A stretch of 64,000 bases of DNA from CAIZQW01 sp942493055. Lineage in GTDB: Bacteria; Verrucomicrobiota; Kiritimatiellia; RFP12; UBA1067. Below are positions 42,672 through 51,720 of this stretch, in pieces. The notes under the pieces were generated by a model that made no database searches, was not told where the DNA came from, and was given only the letters and a program-made list of their open reading frames with translations. The stretch covers positions 2,480,001 to 2,544,000 of the forward strand of contig OW818680.1 in assembly GCA_942493055.1 (NCBI GenBank). Direction: 5' to 3'. A program made the translations under genes and the position numbers. Every line of letters begins with the position of its first letter. The stretch's first letter is position 1.

Positions 42672-43940
42672 TCTGCCACTGCGGAGATGCGCCGCGAAAA
42701 ACGCCGCCGGAGCGTCGGCTGGGAATTGGTGGCACGGGGCTAAGGGCAATCCCAGCATGCCCGCAAAGCTGAAGATGCTGTTCTCGCCTTGCGCCGAACT
42801 GTTGGCTGGCTTAAAGGCCGCAATGCCGGTCAGCTTCCGGACCTTGACCTCTTTGGCGACCGTGAAAAGCTCGGGCAGGTTCTCACGCAGGTATTGGATG
42901 TCCAGAGGGCCGTGGGGTGACCCCAAACCGCCGACGCCCTTGAGGTTCAACTGCTTGACGTTGTCGTCCATGTTTTTCGTGTCTTCCGGCGTCATCGACA
43001 GATACCCGTAACTGTGAAGAAGCGACTCGGACACACCGCCCAAGACCGTCAGCCGAGCCTGCTCTAGATAGGTGGCAGGCGTTGTCCCCAGCGGATCGTA
43101 CCACGCGCCCCCGCATTTGCCCGTACCGACCGACGCGCACCACCGCGCGATAAAGAATGCGGCCATCGGCGGCGTGCCACCCCAAGAACCGCCATAATCG
43201 CGCGTTTCCGTACCGACCCACGTGCCGTCAAAGAGCTTGCTCATGCGGAGCACGTCATACCCCTTTTCCTGATACCCGTCGTACCAGCACGGGAACTTGA
43301 CGATGACCCGGGCCTTGGGGTTCGCCGCTTTGCAGGCCTTGATCACATTCTCCTCGGCAAGACGGCACATCAGTTCGCAACGATACTGTGACCACTCCGC
43401 TTTCTCAACGGGATAGACCCGCGCGCCGATGGTGACGGCCCGTGCCGCCTTGGCCGCGGAGCATGTCGCACACGTGCAATCCGTGAACCAGAAATCGTCG
43501 ATGAGGACCGTGTCGAAGAGGGATGCCGTATATTCGAAAATCTCGCGGGTGCGCTGCTGTGTGGCCGGGTCGGAAAAGCAGCAGGCCACATTCCACCCCG
43601 TCGACGGCTTGCCGATCATGGCGGGCGTAACGAGCCCATCAGTCTCAAGACCGCCCTGCCTGAAACGGTCGCGGACTTTTTCCAGGAGCGGACGCTCGAC
43701 AAGATACCCGAACCGGAACGTCTCTAGGTAGATCCGGGTGATTCCGTTCTGCCGGCACCAGGCGACGGCCCTGTCCAGCGCCTCATCACTCTTGAAAAGC
43801 GCCTGCATCTCGTGCGCTTTTATTGAGGTCGAGAACCGATGCACAGAGAGGTTGCTTTGAGCCACCTCCCAGAGATTCGTCGGCGGTTCTGCCGCACAGG
43901 TGGTGACCACCGCAGCAACAATGGGCAATAACACGTTCAT
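42657..43940 (-). CDS. Secreted protein of unknown function, 3' end replaced by the mobile element
   Basis: 427 residues with a signal peptide (MNVLLPIVAAVVTTCA) and ribosome site AGGGG. The body looks like a TIM-barrel sugar-active enzyme: AVAWCRQNGITRIYLETF, LFDTVLIDDFWFTDCTCATC, ARVIVKFPCWYDGYQEKGYDVLRMSKLFDGTWVGTET. It has an unusual Cys pair CTCATC that could bind a metal. The last codons (GVAV and TGA) lie within the right terminal repeat at 42648-42671, so the natural C-terminus appears to have been lost on insertion. I do not recognise the family. It starts 4 bases inside the stop of the broken gene upstream (ATGA-type overlap), so the two formed an operon. Confidence 0.65.
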   Translation of the reverse strand: MNVLLPIVAAVVTTCAAEPPTNLWEVAQSNLSVHRFSTSIKAHEMQALFKSDEALDRAVAWCRQNGITRIYLETFRFGYLVERPLLEKVRDRFRQGGLETDGLVTPAMIGKPSTGWNVACCFSDPATQQRTREIFEYTASLFDTVLIDDFWFTDCTCATCSAAKAARAVTIGARVYPVEKAEWSQYRCELMCRLAEENVIKACKAANPKARVIVKFPCWYDGYQEKGYDVLRMSKLFDGTWVGTETRDYGGSWGGTPPMAAFFIARWCASVGTGKCGGAWYDPLGTTPATYLEQARLTVLGGVSESLLHSYGYLSMTPEDTKNMDDNVKQLNLKGVGGLGSPHGPLDIQYLRENLPELFTVAKEVKVRKLTGIAAFKPANSSAQGENSIFSFAGMLGLPLAPCHQFPADAPAAFFAAHLRSGRGVAV

Positions 43941-44332
43941 CTTGTCCCCTTCGCAATTCCTGACGCCAATTCAAGGCATCCCGCAAATCTCTCTCGCAAC
44001 GCCGAACGGTCGGTAATGACCAGCGGATAGTCGGTCAAAGGCAGGTTCTTGAAAGCGGTGCAGCCTTGTTCCGTCCGCACCGCATCGTTGACCGTAAAAA
44101 CGCCGCCGCGCAACAAATCCACCAGCACCGGATTCCGGATCAATTTGCCGTCATTCTCCGTCACCGAAGCCTGAACACCCGTAAGCCCTCAGTATCCCGA
44201 TTGGATATCCACCGACAGGTAGTAGACGTAGAGCGGCACTCCGTCACGCAGGAACACCACCGAGACCGGGACCTTCGAGACGCAGTTCGTCGGCGCGACG
44301 GCATTGCCCATATCCACCTTCAGCGTACACAT
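43937..44332 (-). pseudogene. Gene fragment broken by an in-frame TGA
   Basis: From ATG 44332 (after GGAGGG) the frame reads MCTLKVDMGNAVAPT and on to VDIQSGY, then TGA at 44191-44189. It continues without a shift as GLTGVQASVTENDG to AGCLELASGIAKGTR, stopping at 43937. Both halves have the character of one beta-rich protein of 131 codons. There is no signal peptide, so the 5' part may also be missing. A single change TGG to TGA would explain the break. The downstream secreted gene overlaps the stop by 4 bases. It looks like a decayed C-terminal piece of a larger sugar-related gene; family unknown. Confidence 0.5.
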
Positions 44333-44492
44333 CCGACCCTCCGTCGTTCTCCGGGCAGGCGCACACGCGCCTGTCCGCCCGCCCGGTTTTTCCCTTCCCG
44401 CCCGGAAAACGGCCCTATCATACGCTTCTGACGCCCGCCGTCAACGCCGGGCGTCAAAGAGTCCCCGCTGAATCGAATGATGCAAACCACAC

Positions 44493-44584
44493 TGCGGCTC
44501 ACCGAGACGGTTCGCCCTACCTGCATCGCAAGGGTCAACTATCCGATCCGAAGGCGGTAGGGCGAACCGTCTCGGTGAGCCGCA
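44493..44584. repeat. Palindromic intergenic element, family 1, copy B
   Basis: Perfect 29-bp arms at 44493-44521 and 44556-44584 (starting TGCGGCTCACCGAGACGG). The middle contains GGGTCAACTATCCGATCCGAAGG, as in copy A. The 407-base gap 44333-44739 contains this element, the family 2 element beside it, and a GC-rich stretch with no gene. Confidence 0.85.
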
Positions 44585-44603
44585 AAACTCTAATCCTGGC
44601 ATT

Positions 44604-44660
44604 TTTTATCAACGAATGGAACGAATTGAAATTAGCTTAATTCGTTTAATTAGTTGAAAA
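44604..44660. repeat. AT-rich palindromic element, family 2, rearranged copy
   Basis: Reads TTTTTATCAACGAATGGAAC, then GAATTGAAATTAGC, then TTAATTCGTTTAATTAG and TTGAAAAA. It is the reverse complement of the 20861-20928 element with a short internal loss near one end. Together with copy B it forms a composite repeated in opposite orientation at 60079-60202. Confidence 0.65.
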
Positions 44661-44739
44661 ACAGTTTGAAGTTACAGTCAAGTTGCAAACAACTTGCACC
44701 TGTGCCCTGAACGCTTTCGCGGTGCGACGGGCTCACCCT

Positions 44740-47070
44740 CTACTTCAGCATTTTAATGCGCAGGTTGCGGTACTCGATCTTCATGGGCGGGCCAGCATGC
44801 ATCTGTAGCGTGATCGTGCCCTGCTTCGGACTGTCCGGCCGCAAATCGGTGAAGCGGCTCATCAGCACGTCGTTCAGGTAAAGCGTGATCTCCGTGCCGC
44901 GGCAGATGATCCGGTAGCTGTTCCAGTCTTCGACCTTGTAGACCTTCTGCAACTCCGCCGCGTCCGCAAACCGCTGCGCTGTCTTTTTCCCATCAACTCC
45001 TAACGTCACCTTTTCACCCCGCCCGCCAACTAAATGCATTTTGGGATGGTACAAGAACCCGACATAGTTTCCGCCGCCATTCATGTCCGCCTGATAACCC
45101 GTGTCTTTGTTGGAAACCGCTTCGCTGCGCATTTGAATGCCGGAGTTTGCGCTCTTGCTGAGACGGAACTCGGTGCGCAGTTCAAAATCTCCAGGCGTGC
45201 CGCCCTTCCAGATCAGATGATCATTTGTTTTGCAGACCATCACAGGCGTACTCTCTGCGGTTAATACGCCATCCACCGCGCGCCACCACGGACCGCTTTT
45301 TGCCGCTTCCCATTGGTTCAAATTTTTTCCGTTAAACATCGACTTGAAACCCTTTTCGTCGTCCGTTGCCTGACGGATATCCTTTAACGTCGCATCGATC
45401 AAGGTACGCTCTTCATCTCGTACGGCCCACCCGCGTGCCCGTATCATCGCAGCCTCTTTGTCTTCTTTTGACACAGACTCAAGCATGGACAGACGGACAT
45501 ACCCGCGGAGCGCCAGGATCTTCAGCCGTTCCGAGGTGGCCTCTTGCGCAATTTTTTCAAGTTCCGGCAACGCTTCACGCGTCTTCCACTCACACACCAA
45601 GCGGGTAGCCGTCTCTTTCAACTCCGCGTCCGTATTCTGCGCTATGGCAGCCCGCGCCATATCCAAGGTCTGCGCATTGCCAACGGAACAGAAGGCCTTT
45701 AGCAAGGCTTGCTTGACTTTTCCCTGCGCTTTGCCATAAGCAACCACGACGGGCTCCAGCGCCGCCCCGGCGCCTGCACCCGCAAGTCTGACGCAAACAG
45801 CCGAGAGCGCACGCGCAGCAGCTTCAGCTCCTGAAGTCCGCTCCACAATACTCAGCAGCGCTGGCACATCATTCGCCTCAACAAGGTCACCCAACGCTTT
45901 GAAGCTGGCTTCGCTCACTTTTGCATCCGCGTCACCCGTCAAACTCAGCAGTTTCGGAACAGCGGCGACGACCCGGCCACTGGCAGCCAGCGTGATGCCC
46001 ACAAGCCGTTTATTCGTTTCGGTGCTCTCTAGCAACGCCAAGATCGCGGCATCGCCCTCCTTGCCGGAAAAACCAACCAGCAACACGCGAGCACGCGCAG
46101 AGATATCCGCGTTCTCCACGGCCGCCAACTCCGTCAGAGTCGGCAATACGCTCGCACGCCCTAAACGCGTGAGTGCCGCTGCCGCAGCAAGGCGATTCTC
46201 CGGATCGTTTGCTCCGCCCTTTGCCAGCGCGAGCAATTCAGGCTCCGCAGCCGGATCACCGCGTTCCGCCAAAACCTCACAGAGACGGCTCTGCTTCGCC
46301 GGTAATTTGCCCAGCATCTGCGCGATGCTTTTCGTCACCTTCTCGGACTTCGGAAACGCTAACGCCGTGCGCAAGGCAATGTCTGTCTCATCCGGATCAG
46401 CACTCTGTATGGCCGCTTCCCACAACGCCATATCATCAGAACCGGCGGCCAGCATTTGACCCCGCATGGCTGCCATTCGTACACTTTTAGGCACAGTTCC
46501 CTTTGCCGCAAGGATGTCGCCATACAGGCTGAGCGCCGACTTGGGGCTCTGCGCTGCAGCCGCGCAAGCCAGATAGGCCTCGGCCGCGGAGGGACACTTA
46601 CCGAGCATGGGCTTGAGTGCCTCACCTGCAGCAGGTGTCGCGATCTTGCCCAGCGCCGTCGTAGCTGCGACGACAATGGCTTGATCCGCATCGCCCACGA
46701 ACTTTGTCAATAGCTGAACCGCCGCCGCATCGCGCCGGTTGCCGATGGACTGCAGCACGCCGACCAGCAGCAGACCCTTCAGTCGGCCGGTTGCTTCGCG
46801 TAATGCCTCATCTGCCGCTGGCTCAGGGATCATCTCTAAGCCGTACCGTGCGGCATGAGCAAGCTCGGGATTATCCAGCAACGCGGCCAGCGGTGCGATC
46901 GCGGCCTTCGTGCCCACACGACCCAACTCGTGGCAGAGCGTGACTTTATCGTTGCGCGGCAACTCTGTCTTGAGTGCTGCGATCAGTTGGAGTTCATTGC
47001 TTTGCGCAAAGGCCAAAGGCCCACACGCGCAGACAGCCATTAAAAATAGACAACAGGTTTTGATTTTCAT
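44740..47070 (-). CDS. HEAT-repeat protein fused to DUF1080 (3-keto-glycoside hydrolase-like) domain
   Basis: 776 residues with signal peptide (CCLFLMAVCACGPLAFA). Residues about 25-570 are a helical HEAT/armadillo array (about 14 helix pairs such as AAIAPLAALLDNPELAHAAR and AAVQLLTKFVGDADQAIVVAATTALG). Residues 575-776 are a DUF1080 jelly roll: GFKSMFNGKNLNQWEA, WWRAVDGVLTAES, DHLIWKGGTPGDFELRTEF, NSGIQMRSE, DWNSYRIICRGTEITLYLND, GTITLQMHAGPPMKIEYRNLRI. DUF1080 proteins include 3-keto-disaccharide hydrolases. It is the last gene of the eight-gene operon (46 bases after a Gfo/Idh/MocA gene). The HEAT array may hold partner enzymes together outside the cytoplasm. Confidence 0.85.
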   Translation of the reverse strand: MKIKTCCLFLMAVCACGPLAFAQSNELQLIAALKTELPRNDKVTLCHELGRVGTKAAIAPLAALLDNPELAHAARYGLEMIPEPAADEALREATGRLKGLLLVGVLQSIGNRRDAAAVQLLTKFVGDADQAIVVAATTALGKIATPAAGEALKPMLGKCPSAAEAYLACAAAAQSPKSALSLYGDILAAKGTVPKSVRMAAMRGQMLAAGSDDMALWEAAIQSADPDETDIALRTALAFPKSEKVTKSIAQMLGKLPAKQSRLCEVLAERGDPAAEPELLALAKGGANDPENRLAAAAALTRLGRASVLPTLTELAAVENADISARARVLLVGFSGKEGDAAILALLESTETNKRLVGITLAASGRVVAAVPKLLSLTGDADAKVSEASFKALGDLVEANDVPALLSIVERTSGAEAAARALSAVCVRLAGAGAGAALEPVVVAYGKAQGKVKQALLKAFCSVGNAQTLDMARAAIAQNTDAELKETATRLVCEWKTREALPELEKIAQEATSERLKILALRGYVRLSMLESVSKEDKEAAMIRARGWAVRDEERTLIDATLKDIRQATDDEKGFKSMFNGKNLNQWEAAKSGPWWRAVDGVLTAESTPVMVCKTNDHLIWKGGTPGDFELRTEFRLSKSANSGIQMRSEAVSNKDTGYQADMNGGGNYVGFLYHPKMHLVGGRGEKVTLGVDGKKTAQRFADAAELQKVYKVEDWNSYRIICRGTEITLYLNDVLMSRFTDLRPDSPKQGTITLQMHAGPPMKIEYRNLRIKMLK

Positions 47071-47116
47071 AAAGAGATTTTCATTTCGCTTTTGAGTGGA
47101 TGATTGTTGAACGCTG

Positions 47117-48460
47117 CTAGCAAATCTGCCAGCCCTCTCGCTGTGCGCGCGAGCGCAAACGATTTGCCTCTGGATCGTTGACGAACTCCTCCTTCACAGG
47201 ATCAAAGGTCATGTCTCGCTTCAACCACTGGGCAATGTTGGCGGCATGAACCGTGGACATCGTACGGTGCATCACAACCGCATTCGCGACAGTCACGCGA
47301 CGGCTCTTCACGCAATTAAAGAAATCGCGCATGTGTCCCATCGCGTGTCCGCTACGCGCCAGGTACGCCTGTAGAATCTTGTTGTAGTCAGCCAGCAGCG
47401 AGGGGTGCGATACGTCCGGACGCGCGTAGCCGTCCCCACAGGCGACCCACCCTTCTGTTCCTTCATAACGCACACCGCACGAGCCATGCCACCCCTTCTG
47501 GCTTTGAATCATCGTGACCCCGTTTGCAAAGCGCATCGCCATGCCCTCTGCTGTGGCATTATCCACATATTTATAGTGAACCGCTGATGTTTCGCCGAGC
47601 CCCAGCGCGACTTGACATTGCGCAAAGGTGTGCGAGCCCCACTCGCCGATCACGCTGGTGTAAAAATCATGATGGCCGCGCCAACCGCCTCTCACGTAAC
47701 TCGAATGATAGGGACGCCACGGGCACGGCCCCAGCCACGCATCCCAGTCCACCTCTTCCTTGGCGGGTTCAGGCTCGCCCGGCAACCACGTACGACTCAT
47801 GTTCACCCCGCCCCATGGCGCGAGATGGGCATGTACTGTTTTGACCTCACCTAAACGTCCTAAACGCAGCAGTTCATTCGCCACTGTAAAATTGGCCTCG
47901 CTGAGCCGTTGCATGCCGGCCTGATAGACGCGTCCATACTGTTGCGCGGTCTTCACCACCGCCTGCCCCTCGGCAATCGTCAGCGCCGCAGGCTTCTCGG
48001 AGTAAACATCTTTGCCGGCACGCATGGCCAAAATAGCCGCTGACGCATGCCAACGGTCGCCTGTAGCGATTAACACCGCATCGATATCCGTTCGCTCCGT
48101 GAGAAACTCACGAATATCGCGATACATCTTGCAATCCGTATTGCCGTACTTCTCATCGGCCATTTGCTTGATCGCTTCGCGCCGCTCTTTCCGGATATCG
48201 CAGATCGCCACAAACTGCGCTTGCGGATCAGGCAGAATCCATCCCCGCAGATCGCCGGTTCCGCGATTCCCTAAGCCAATGCCCCCCATCACAATCCGCT
48301 CACTCGGCGCCACCGCCCCGTCGCGACCCAATGCCGACGAAGGTATGATCCATGGCGCTGCCACAGCACCGCTGACCGCCGTGGCCTGTTTTAAAAACTG
48401 ACGCCGGTTTAATGCGACGCCTTTCCCTGTTTGCCCTGTAGCTGCTACGCGCATATTCAT
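47117..48460 (-). CDS. Tat-exported Gfo/Idh/MocA oxidoreductase 1
   Basis: 447 residues from ATG 48460 (GGGGG 8 bases ahead); 94 further upstream codons are rejected. Tat signal LNRRQFLKQATAVSGAVAAPWIIPSSALG. Then the NAD-binding fold (VMGGIGLGNRGTGDLRGW), the hallmark YSEKPAA, and the C-terminal alpha/beta domain (YKYVDNATAEGMAMRFANGVTMIQSQKGWHGSCGVRYEGTEGWV). Exported members oxidise or epimerise sugars with a tightly bound NAD. Here it lies between an epimerase-like gene and the HEAT-DUF1080 gene. Oxidation of a glycoside at C3 is the reaction expected if the pathway assignment is right. Confidence 0.9.
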   Translation of the reverse strand: MNMRVAATGQTGKGVALNRRQFLKQATAVSGAVAAPWIIPSSALGRDGAVAPSERIVMGGIGLGNRGTGDLRGWILPDPQAQFVAICDIRKERREAIKQMADEKYGNTDCKMYRDIREFLTERTDIDAVLIATGDRWHASAAILAMRAGKDVYSEKPAALTIAEGQAVVKTAQQYGRVYQAGMQRLSEANFTVANELLRLGRLGEVKTVHAHLAPWGGVNMSRTWLPGEPEPAKEEVDWDAWLGPCPWRPYHSSYVRGGWRGHHDFYTSVIGEWGSHTFAQCQVALGLGETSAVHYKYVDNATAEGMAMRFANGVTMIQSQKGWHGSCGVRYEGTEGWVACGDGYARPDVSHPSLLADYNKILQAYLARSGHAMGHMRDFFNCVKSRRVTVANAVVMHRTMSTVHAANIAQWLKRDMTFDPVKEEFVNDPEANRLRSRAQREGWQIC

Positions 48461-48491
48461 TCTGTTTTCCCCCTTTTGTATTTTTATAAAA

Positions 48492-49652
48492 TCACAACTG
48501 CCCGTCATACACAAAGGCATGTCGGACTGTTGTAGTAACCCGTTGTCCGTTCGCTTCAATAAACGTAAGCTGGTCTTTGTCAAAAGCGATATCCACGACA
48601 CGCCCGAAACCCTTCGGTACACGAATCGCCCCCTGAATAGTATGAATCGACAAGGGAAGGCCGGCCTGCACCTCGCAGCACGTGGGTATGCCACGTTGGC
48701 TAATCGCATTATCAGCGCACGACTCTGCCACTCCAGCATCAAAGTACATGCACCCGTCCTCGATCCCTAAACAGCAATTTCGGCCGTTCCAGGGGTGCCC
48801 GTGGCGTCCGTGATTTTCCATCCACATCGCGCGCGCCGGCATGACACGCGGATCTTTCAGACAATACCAGAGCCAGTTTTCCTCTGTGTTCACGACCACG
48901 GACCACGAGGGTTGATTGCTCGCCTCAGCAGGTTTCTCAAACAGGCTGAGCAGATCCGCATATCCTTTGCGTGCAGGAAAGGATGAGCAATCGGTAAGCG
49001 GCGCATCCTTGAAGAGCGTCGGCACCTCGGCAAGACTGGAAAAGTCTTGAGCCTGCGCCAAAGCCTGATACTCGCCATTCTCCGGACGGCTAAACGGGTG
49101 CGGACACGTATGGCCCAACTGAAAGGGGCTCGTCGAAATCAACAGCGCGCGTTCCTTGTCCGGCACAGCTAGAATCGCATGATGGCCAAAAGAGGTCTTG
49201 CCCGTAAACCCCTCGACAACACTCCGCAAATAGATCGCTGGATGGCCGTCTACCAGACTGAACTCCCGCGTCACTTTGCCAGGACGGACAAGCGTCTCAA
49301 GGCTGATCGTCAACATCGTAACGCCCGTTTTTTGCGGACTTTCAACCCATGTCCACGCCGAACCCGCAACCTCCCCATGGGGCGGATGACTCTCCCCGCG
49401 ATAGGGTGTGCCGTTCCCACCAAACGGCATGCAGAGAAAATCGCCGCGTAAGGGGGCAAGAACAGGACACGGCATCGTCAGCCCTGCTCCTTGCCAAGGG
49501 CTGATATAATAGGGCCGTATCGGTGCCTGTGCGCCACAGTCGAAAACAACAGGCGCCATGTGCGCTCCAGCCTTTGTCACGGTTAACGAAATCTGCTCAT
49601 TCCCGACAACCCACGCCGGCTGGCCGCATGATTCTATGACTTGAGGTTTAAT
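48492..49652 (-). CDS. Aldose-epimerase-like protein, probable ATT start
   Basis: 386 residues if translation begins at ATT 49652, which stands 7 bases after AGGAGG in the 21-base gap behind the preceding stop. There is no ATG, GTG or TTG between that stop (in frame at 49676) and GTG 49580. The 24 codons before that GTG (KPQVIESCGQPAWVV, GNEQISLTV) look like the missing first beta strands. The body is a galactose-mutarotase-like beta sandwich (GAHMAPVVFDCG, APLRGDFLCMPFGGN, KVTREFSLVDGHPAIYLRSVVEG, ENHGRHGHPWNGRNCCLGIED). It probably interconverts or binds sugar anomers. No signal peptide. Sixth gene of the operon. Confidence 0.75.
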   Translation of the reverse strand: MKPQVIESCGQPAWVVGNEQISLTVTKAGAHMAPVVFDCGAQAPIRPYYISPWQGAGLTMPCPVLAPLRGDFLCMPFGGNGTPYRGESHPPHGEVAGSAWTWVESPQKTGVTMLTISLETLVRPGKVTREFSLVDGHPAIYLRSVVEGFTGKTSFGHHAILAVPDKERALLISTSPFQLGHTCPHPFSRPENGEYQALAQAQDFSSLAEVPTLFKDAPLTDCSSFPARKGYADLLSLFEKPAEASNQPSWSVVVNTEENWLWYCLKDPRVMPARAMWMENHGRHGHPWNGRNCCLGIEDGCMYFDAGVAESCADNAISQRGIPTCCEVQAGLPLSIHTIQGAIRVPKGFGRVVDIAFDKDQLTFIEANGQRVTTTVRHAFVYDGQL

Positions 49653-49673
49653 AAGCTCTCCTCCTGATATGGC

Positions 49674-50996
49674 TTACACATTCCATGGTGCGCGGGTCAC
49701 ACGCGAGCGCAGTTTATTGGCCTCATCATCGTTGATGAACTCCTCTTTCACAGGATCCCATTTCAGGCTGCGCTTGAGATCCAAACAAATATCCATAATC
49801 AGATTCGTTGTCATGGTGCGATGCGCCACACCCTCGTGTGTAACAGTCGGACGCCGCGTTTTAACACTCTCTAAAAAATCGCGTACATGGTTCTTTGGAT
49901 GTCCGGTTCGTTCTACGTACGTGTTCACGAGATTCTTGTATTCTTTGAATAAATCAGGCGAAGAAAGTTCAGGCCGCTCATAGCCGTCCGCAACCGCAAC
50001 CCAGCCGTCCGCGCCTTCGTAACGCACGCCGCAAGAGCCATGCCAGCCGCCGCAACGGGCAACCAATTTGAGACCGTTTGCAAACTTGATCGTCATTCCC
50101 TCTCCCTTGAGGTTCGCGGGATATTCATATTCCACCGCCGAGGTGTCTGCCAAACCCATATCCAGTTGACACTGCAGAATCGTGTGGGACCCCCATTGCG
50201 CGATCCCTGCCGCAAAATCGTATTGCGTGTACCAGCCCGGGACAGGCCAAGGCTTGAGGAACTCGGGGTTGTACGGACGGACCGGAGCAGGTCCCAGCCA
50301 TAAATCCCAGTCGAACTCCTCCTTCGGCGGCTCCGGCACGGCGGGCAATACCGCATTGATGCGCGGCCACTCCGGGAGATAGCCGAGATGCGCATAAACT
50401 GTGTGTATTTTCCCGAGACGCACTGTCCGCACTAATTCGCCAGAGAAAATAAAATTCGCTTCACTTGCACGCTGGGCGCCTGTCTGGAATATTTTTCCAG
50501 TGGCCTTTGCAGCCTTGACCAGGGCCTGCCCCTCTGCAATCGTCCGCATGCCCGGCTTTTCACAATACACATCATTGCCGGCTTTCATCGAAAAAATCGT
50601 AGCAGGGGTATGCCAACGGTCGCCCGTCGCGATCAGCATGGCATCTGTGTTTTTATGCGCTGCTAACAAGTCGCGGAAATCTCGGTACGCAACGCAATCC
50701 GTATTGCCATATCGAGAGTCTACAGCCGCCTTGGCCTTATCGCGTTTCCCCTTATGCACATCGCAAACCGCGACGAACTGAACATCTTTTTCGCCGAGCA
50801 TCCAGTTCAAGTCGCTGCTGCCACGGCCGCCGACCCCGATGACGCCCATGACAATACGATTGCTCGGCGCCACGGTGTTATCAAGTCCCAATGCCGATGC
50901 GGGAATAATATAAGGAAGAGCGAGCGCACCGCTAGATGCCAGCGACTGCTTCAGAAACTGCCTCCGGCTGGAGGAGTCAACACGTGCTTTGTTCAT
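49674..50996 (-). CDS. Tat-exported Gfo/Idh/MocA oxidoreductase 2
   Basis: 440 residues. Tat signal SSRRQFLKQSLASSGALALPYIIPASALG, NAD-binding fold VMGVIGVGGRGSSDLNW, hallmark YCEKPGM, and C-terminal block VEYEYPANLKGEGMTIKFANGLKLVARCGGWHGSCGVRYEGADGWV. It is clearly a paralogue of the protein at 47117-48460 (same ending KWDPVKEEFINDDEANKLRS). Its ATG overlaps the DUF1080 stop by 4 bases, so the two are translated together and probably act on one substrate: oxidation to a 3-keto sugar, then cleavage. Confidence 0.9.
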   Translation of the reverse strand: MNKARVDSSSRRQFLKQSLASSGALALPYIIPASALGLDNTVAPSNRIVMGVIGVGGRGSSDLNWMLGEKDVQFVAVCDVHKGKRDKAKAAVDSRYGNTDCVAYRDFRDLLAAHKNTDAMLIATGDRWHTPATIFSMKAGNDVYCEKPGMRTIAEGQALVKAAKATGKIFQTGAQRASEANFIFSGELVRTVRLGKIHTVYAHLGYLPEWPRINAVLPAVPEPPKEEFDWDLWLGPAPVRPYNPEFLKPWPVPGWYTQYDFAAGIAQWGSHTILQCQLDMGLADTSAVEYEYPANLKGEGMTIKFANGLKLVARCGGWHGSCGVRYEGADGWVAVADGYERPELSSPDLFKEYKNLVNTYVERTGHPKNHVRDFLESVKTRRPTVTHEGVAHRTMTTNLIMDICLDLKRSLKWDPVKEEFINDDEANKLRSRVTRAPWNV

Positions 50997-51676
50997 GGGG
51001 TTTTCCCTTTCGCTTCTTTTTTGAGAATGATGTTCTTGAACTCGATCTTCATGGGCGGACCAGGATGCATCTGCAGGGCAATCACGCCATTGGTCGTGGC
51101 GAACTTGGAGTCTTTATCCGTAAACTGACACATCATCACGCTGTTCACATACAGCGTGATCTCCGCACCGCTGCAAATGATCCGGTAGGTGTTCCAATCT
51201 CCGGGTTTATAACTCTTGAGCAACTCTTCAGGAGTCGCGATCTTATCAATGGTTTTCGTACCATCCGGCGCCACAAGCACCCGCTGACCGCGCCCCGCAA
51301 TGAGCCCGCGTTTATGATGATAAACAAAGCCCACGAGGCCGCCATCTCCTGTCATATCCGCCTGATACCCCGACGTTTTCCATTGAGGCAGGTTTTCCGA
51401 CCGGATCTGTATTCCTGAATTGCCCTGCGCACTCAAGCGGAAATCAGCCGACAGCTCGTAGTCACTGGGTGTCTCGCCCTTCCAGACGAGATACGTATCT
51501 GTTTTGCACGGTTTTTCAATTGTGCTCTGAGCGACCAGTGCGCCATTCTCGACCGTCCACACCCCGGGTGGCCCTTCCCATCCAGTCAGGTCTTTGTTAT
51601 TGAAGAGATTGACCTCCTCTGCAAAGGTCATCCCTCCCAAACAAACCAACGTCATCCATACTCTTCCCCTGCTCAT
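50993..51676 (-). CDS. Secreted DUF1080 protein (3-keto-glycoside hydrolase-like)
   Basis: 227 residues, single-domain. Signal peptide MSRGRVWMTLVCLGGMTFA, then VNLFNNKDLTGWEG, VWTVENGALVAQS, TYLVWKGETPSDYELSADFRLS, NSGIQIRSE, GYQADMTGDGGLVGFVYH, DWNTYRIICSGAEITLYVN, GVIALQMHPGPPMKIEFKNI. It matches the DUF1080 half of the HEAT fusion closely, so one probably arose from the other. Fourth gene of the operon, with a 4-base stop/start overlap to the next. Expected reaction: release of the aglycone or second sugar from a 3-keto-glycoside. Confidence 0.88.
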   Translation of the reverse strand: MSRGRVWMTLVCLGGMTFAEEVNLFNNKDLTGWEGPPGVWTVENGALVAQSTIEKPCKTDTYLVWKGETPSDYELSADFRLSAQGNSGIQIRSENLPQWKTSGYQADMTGDGGLVGFVYHHKRGLIAGRGQRVLVAPDGTKTIDKIATPEELLKSYKPGDWNTYRIICSGAEITLYVNSVMMCQFTDKDSKFATTNGVIALQMHPGPPMKIEFKNIILKKEAKGKTP

Positions 51677-51720
51677 ATAAGTCCCCCCTTTTTAATTTCC
51701 TCTGCCCCCGCGCTTATCCC

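Noticed and set aside
44189..44191. Selenocysteine reading of the in-frame TGA
   Set aside because: No stem-loop of SECIS type is evident just after the TGA and the neighbouring gene is also damaged; a nonsense mutation is simpler.
48461..48742. 94-codon N-terminal extension of the Gfo/Idh/MocA gene
   Set aside because: It overlaps the upstream epimerase-like gene; the Tat signal and ribosome site mark ATG 48460 as start.
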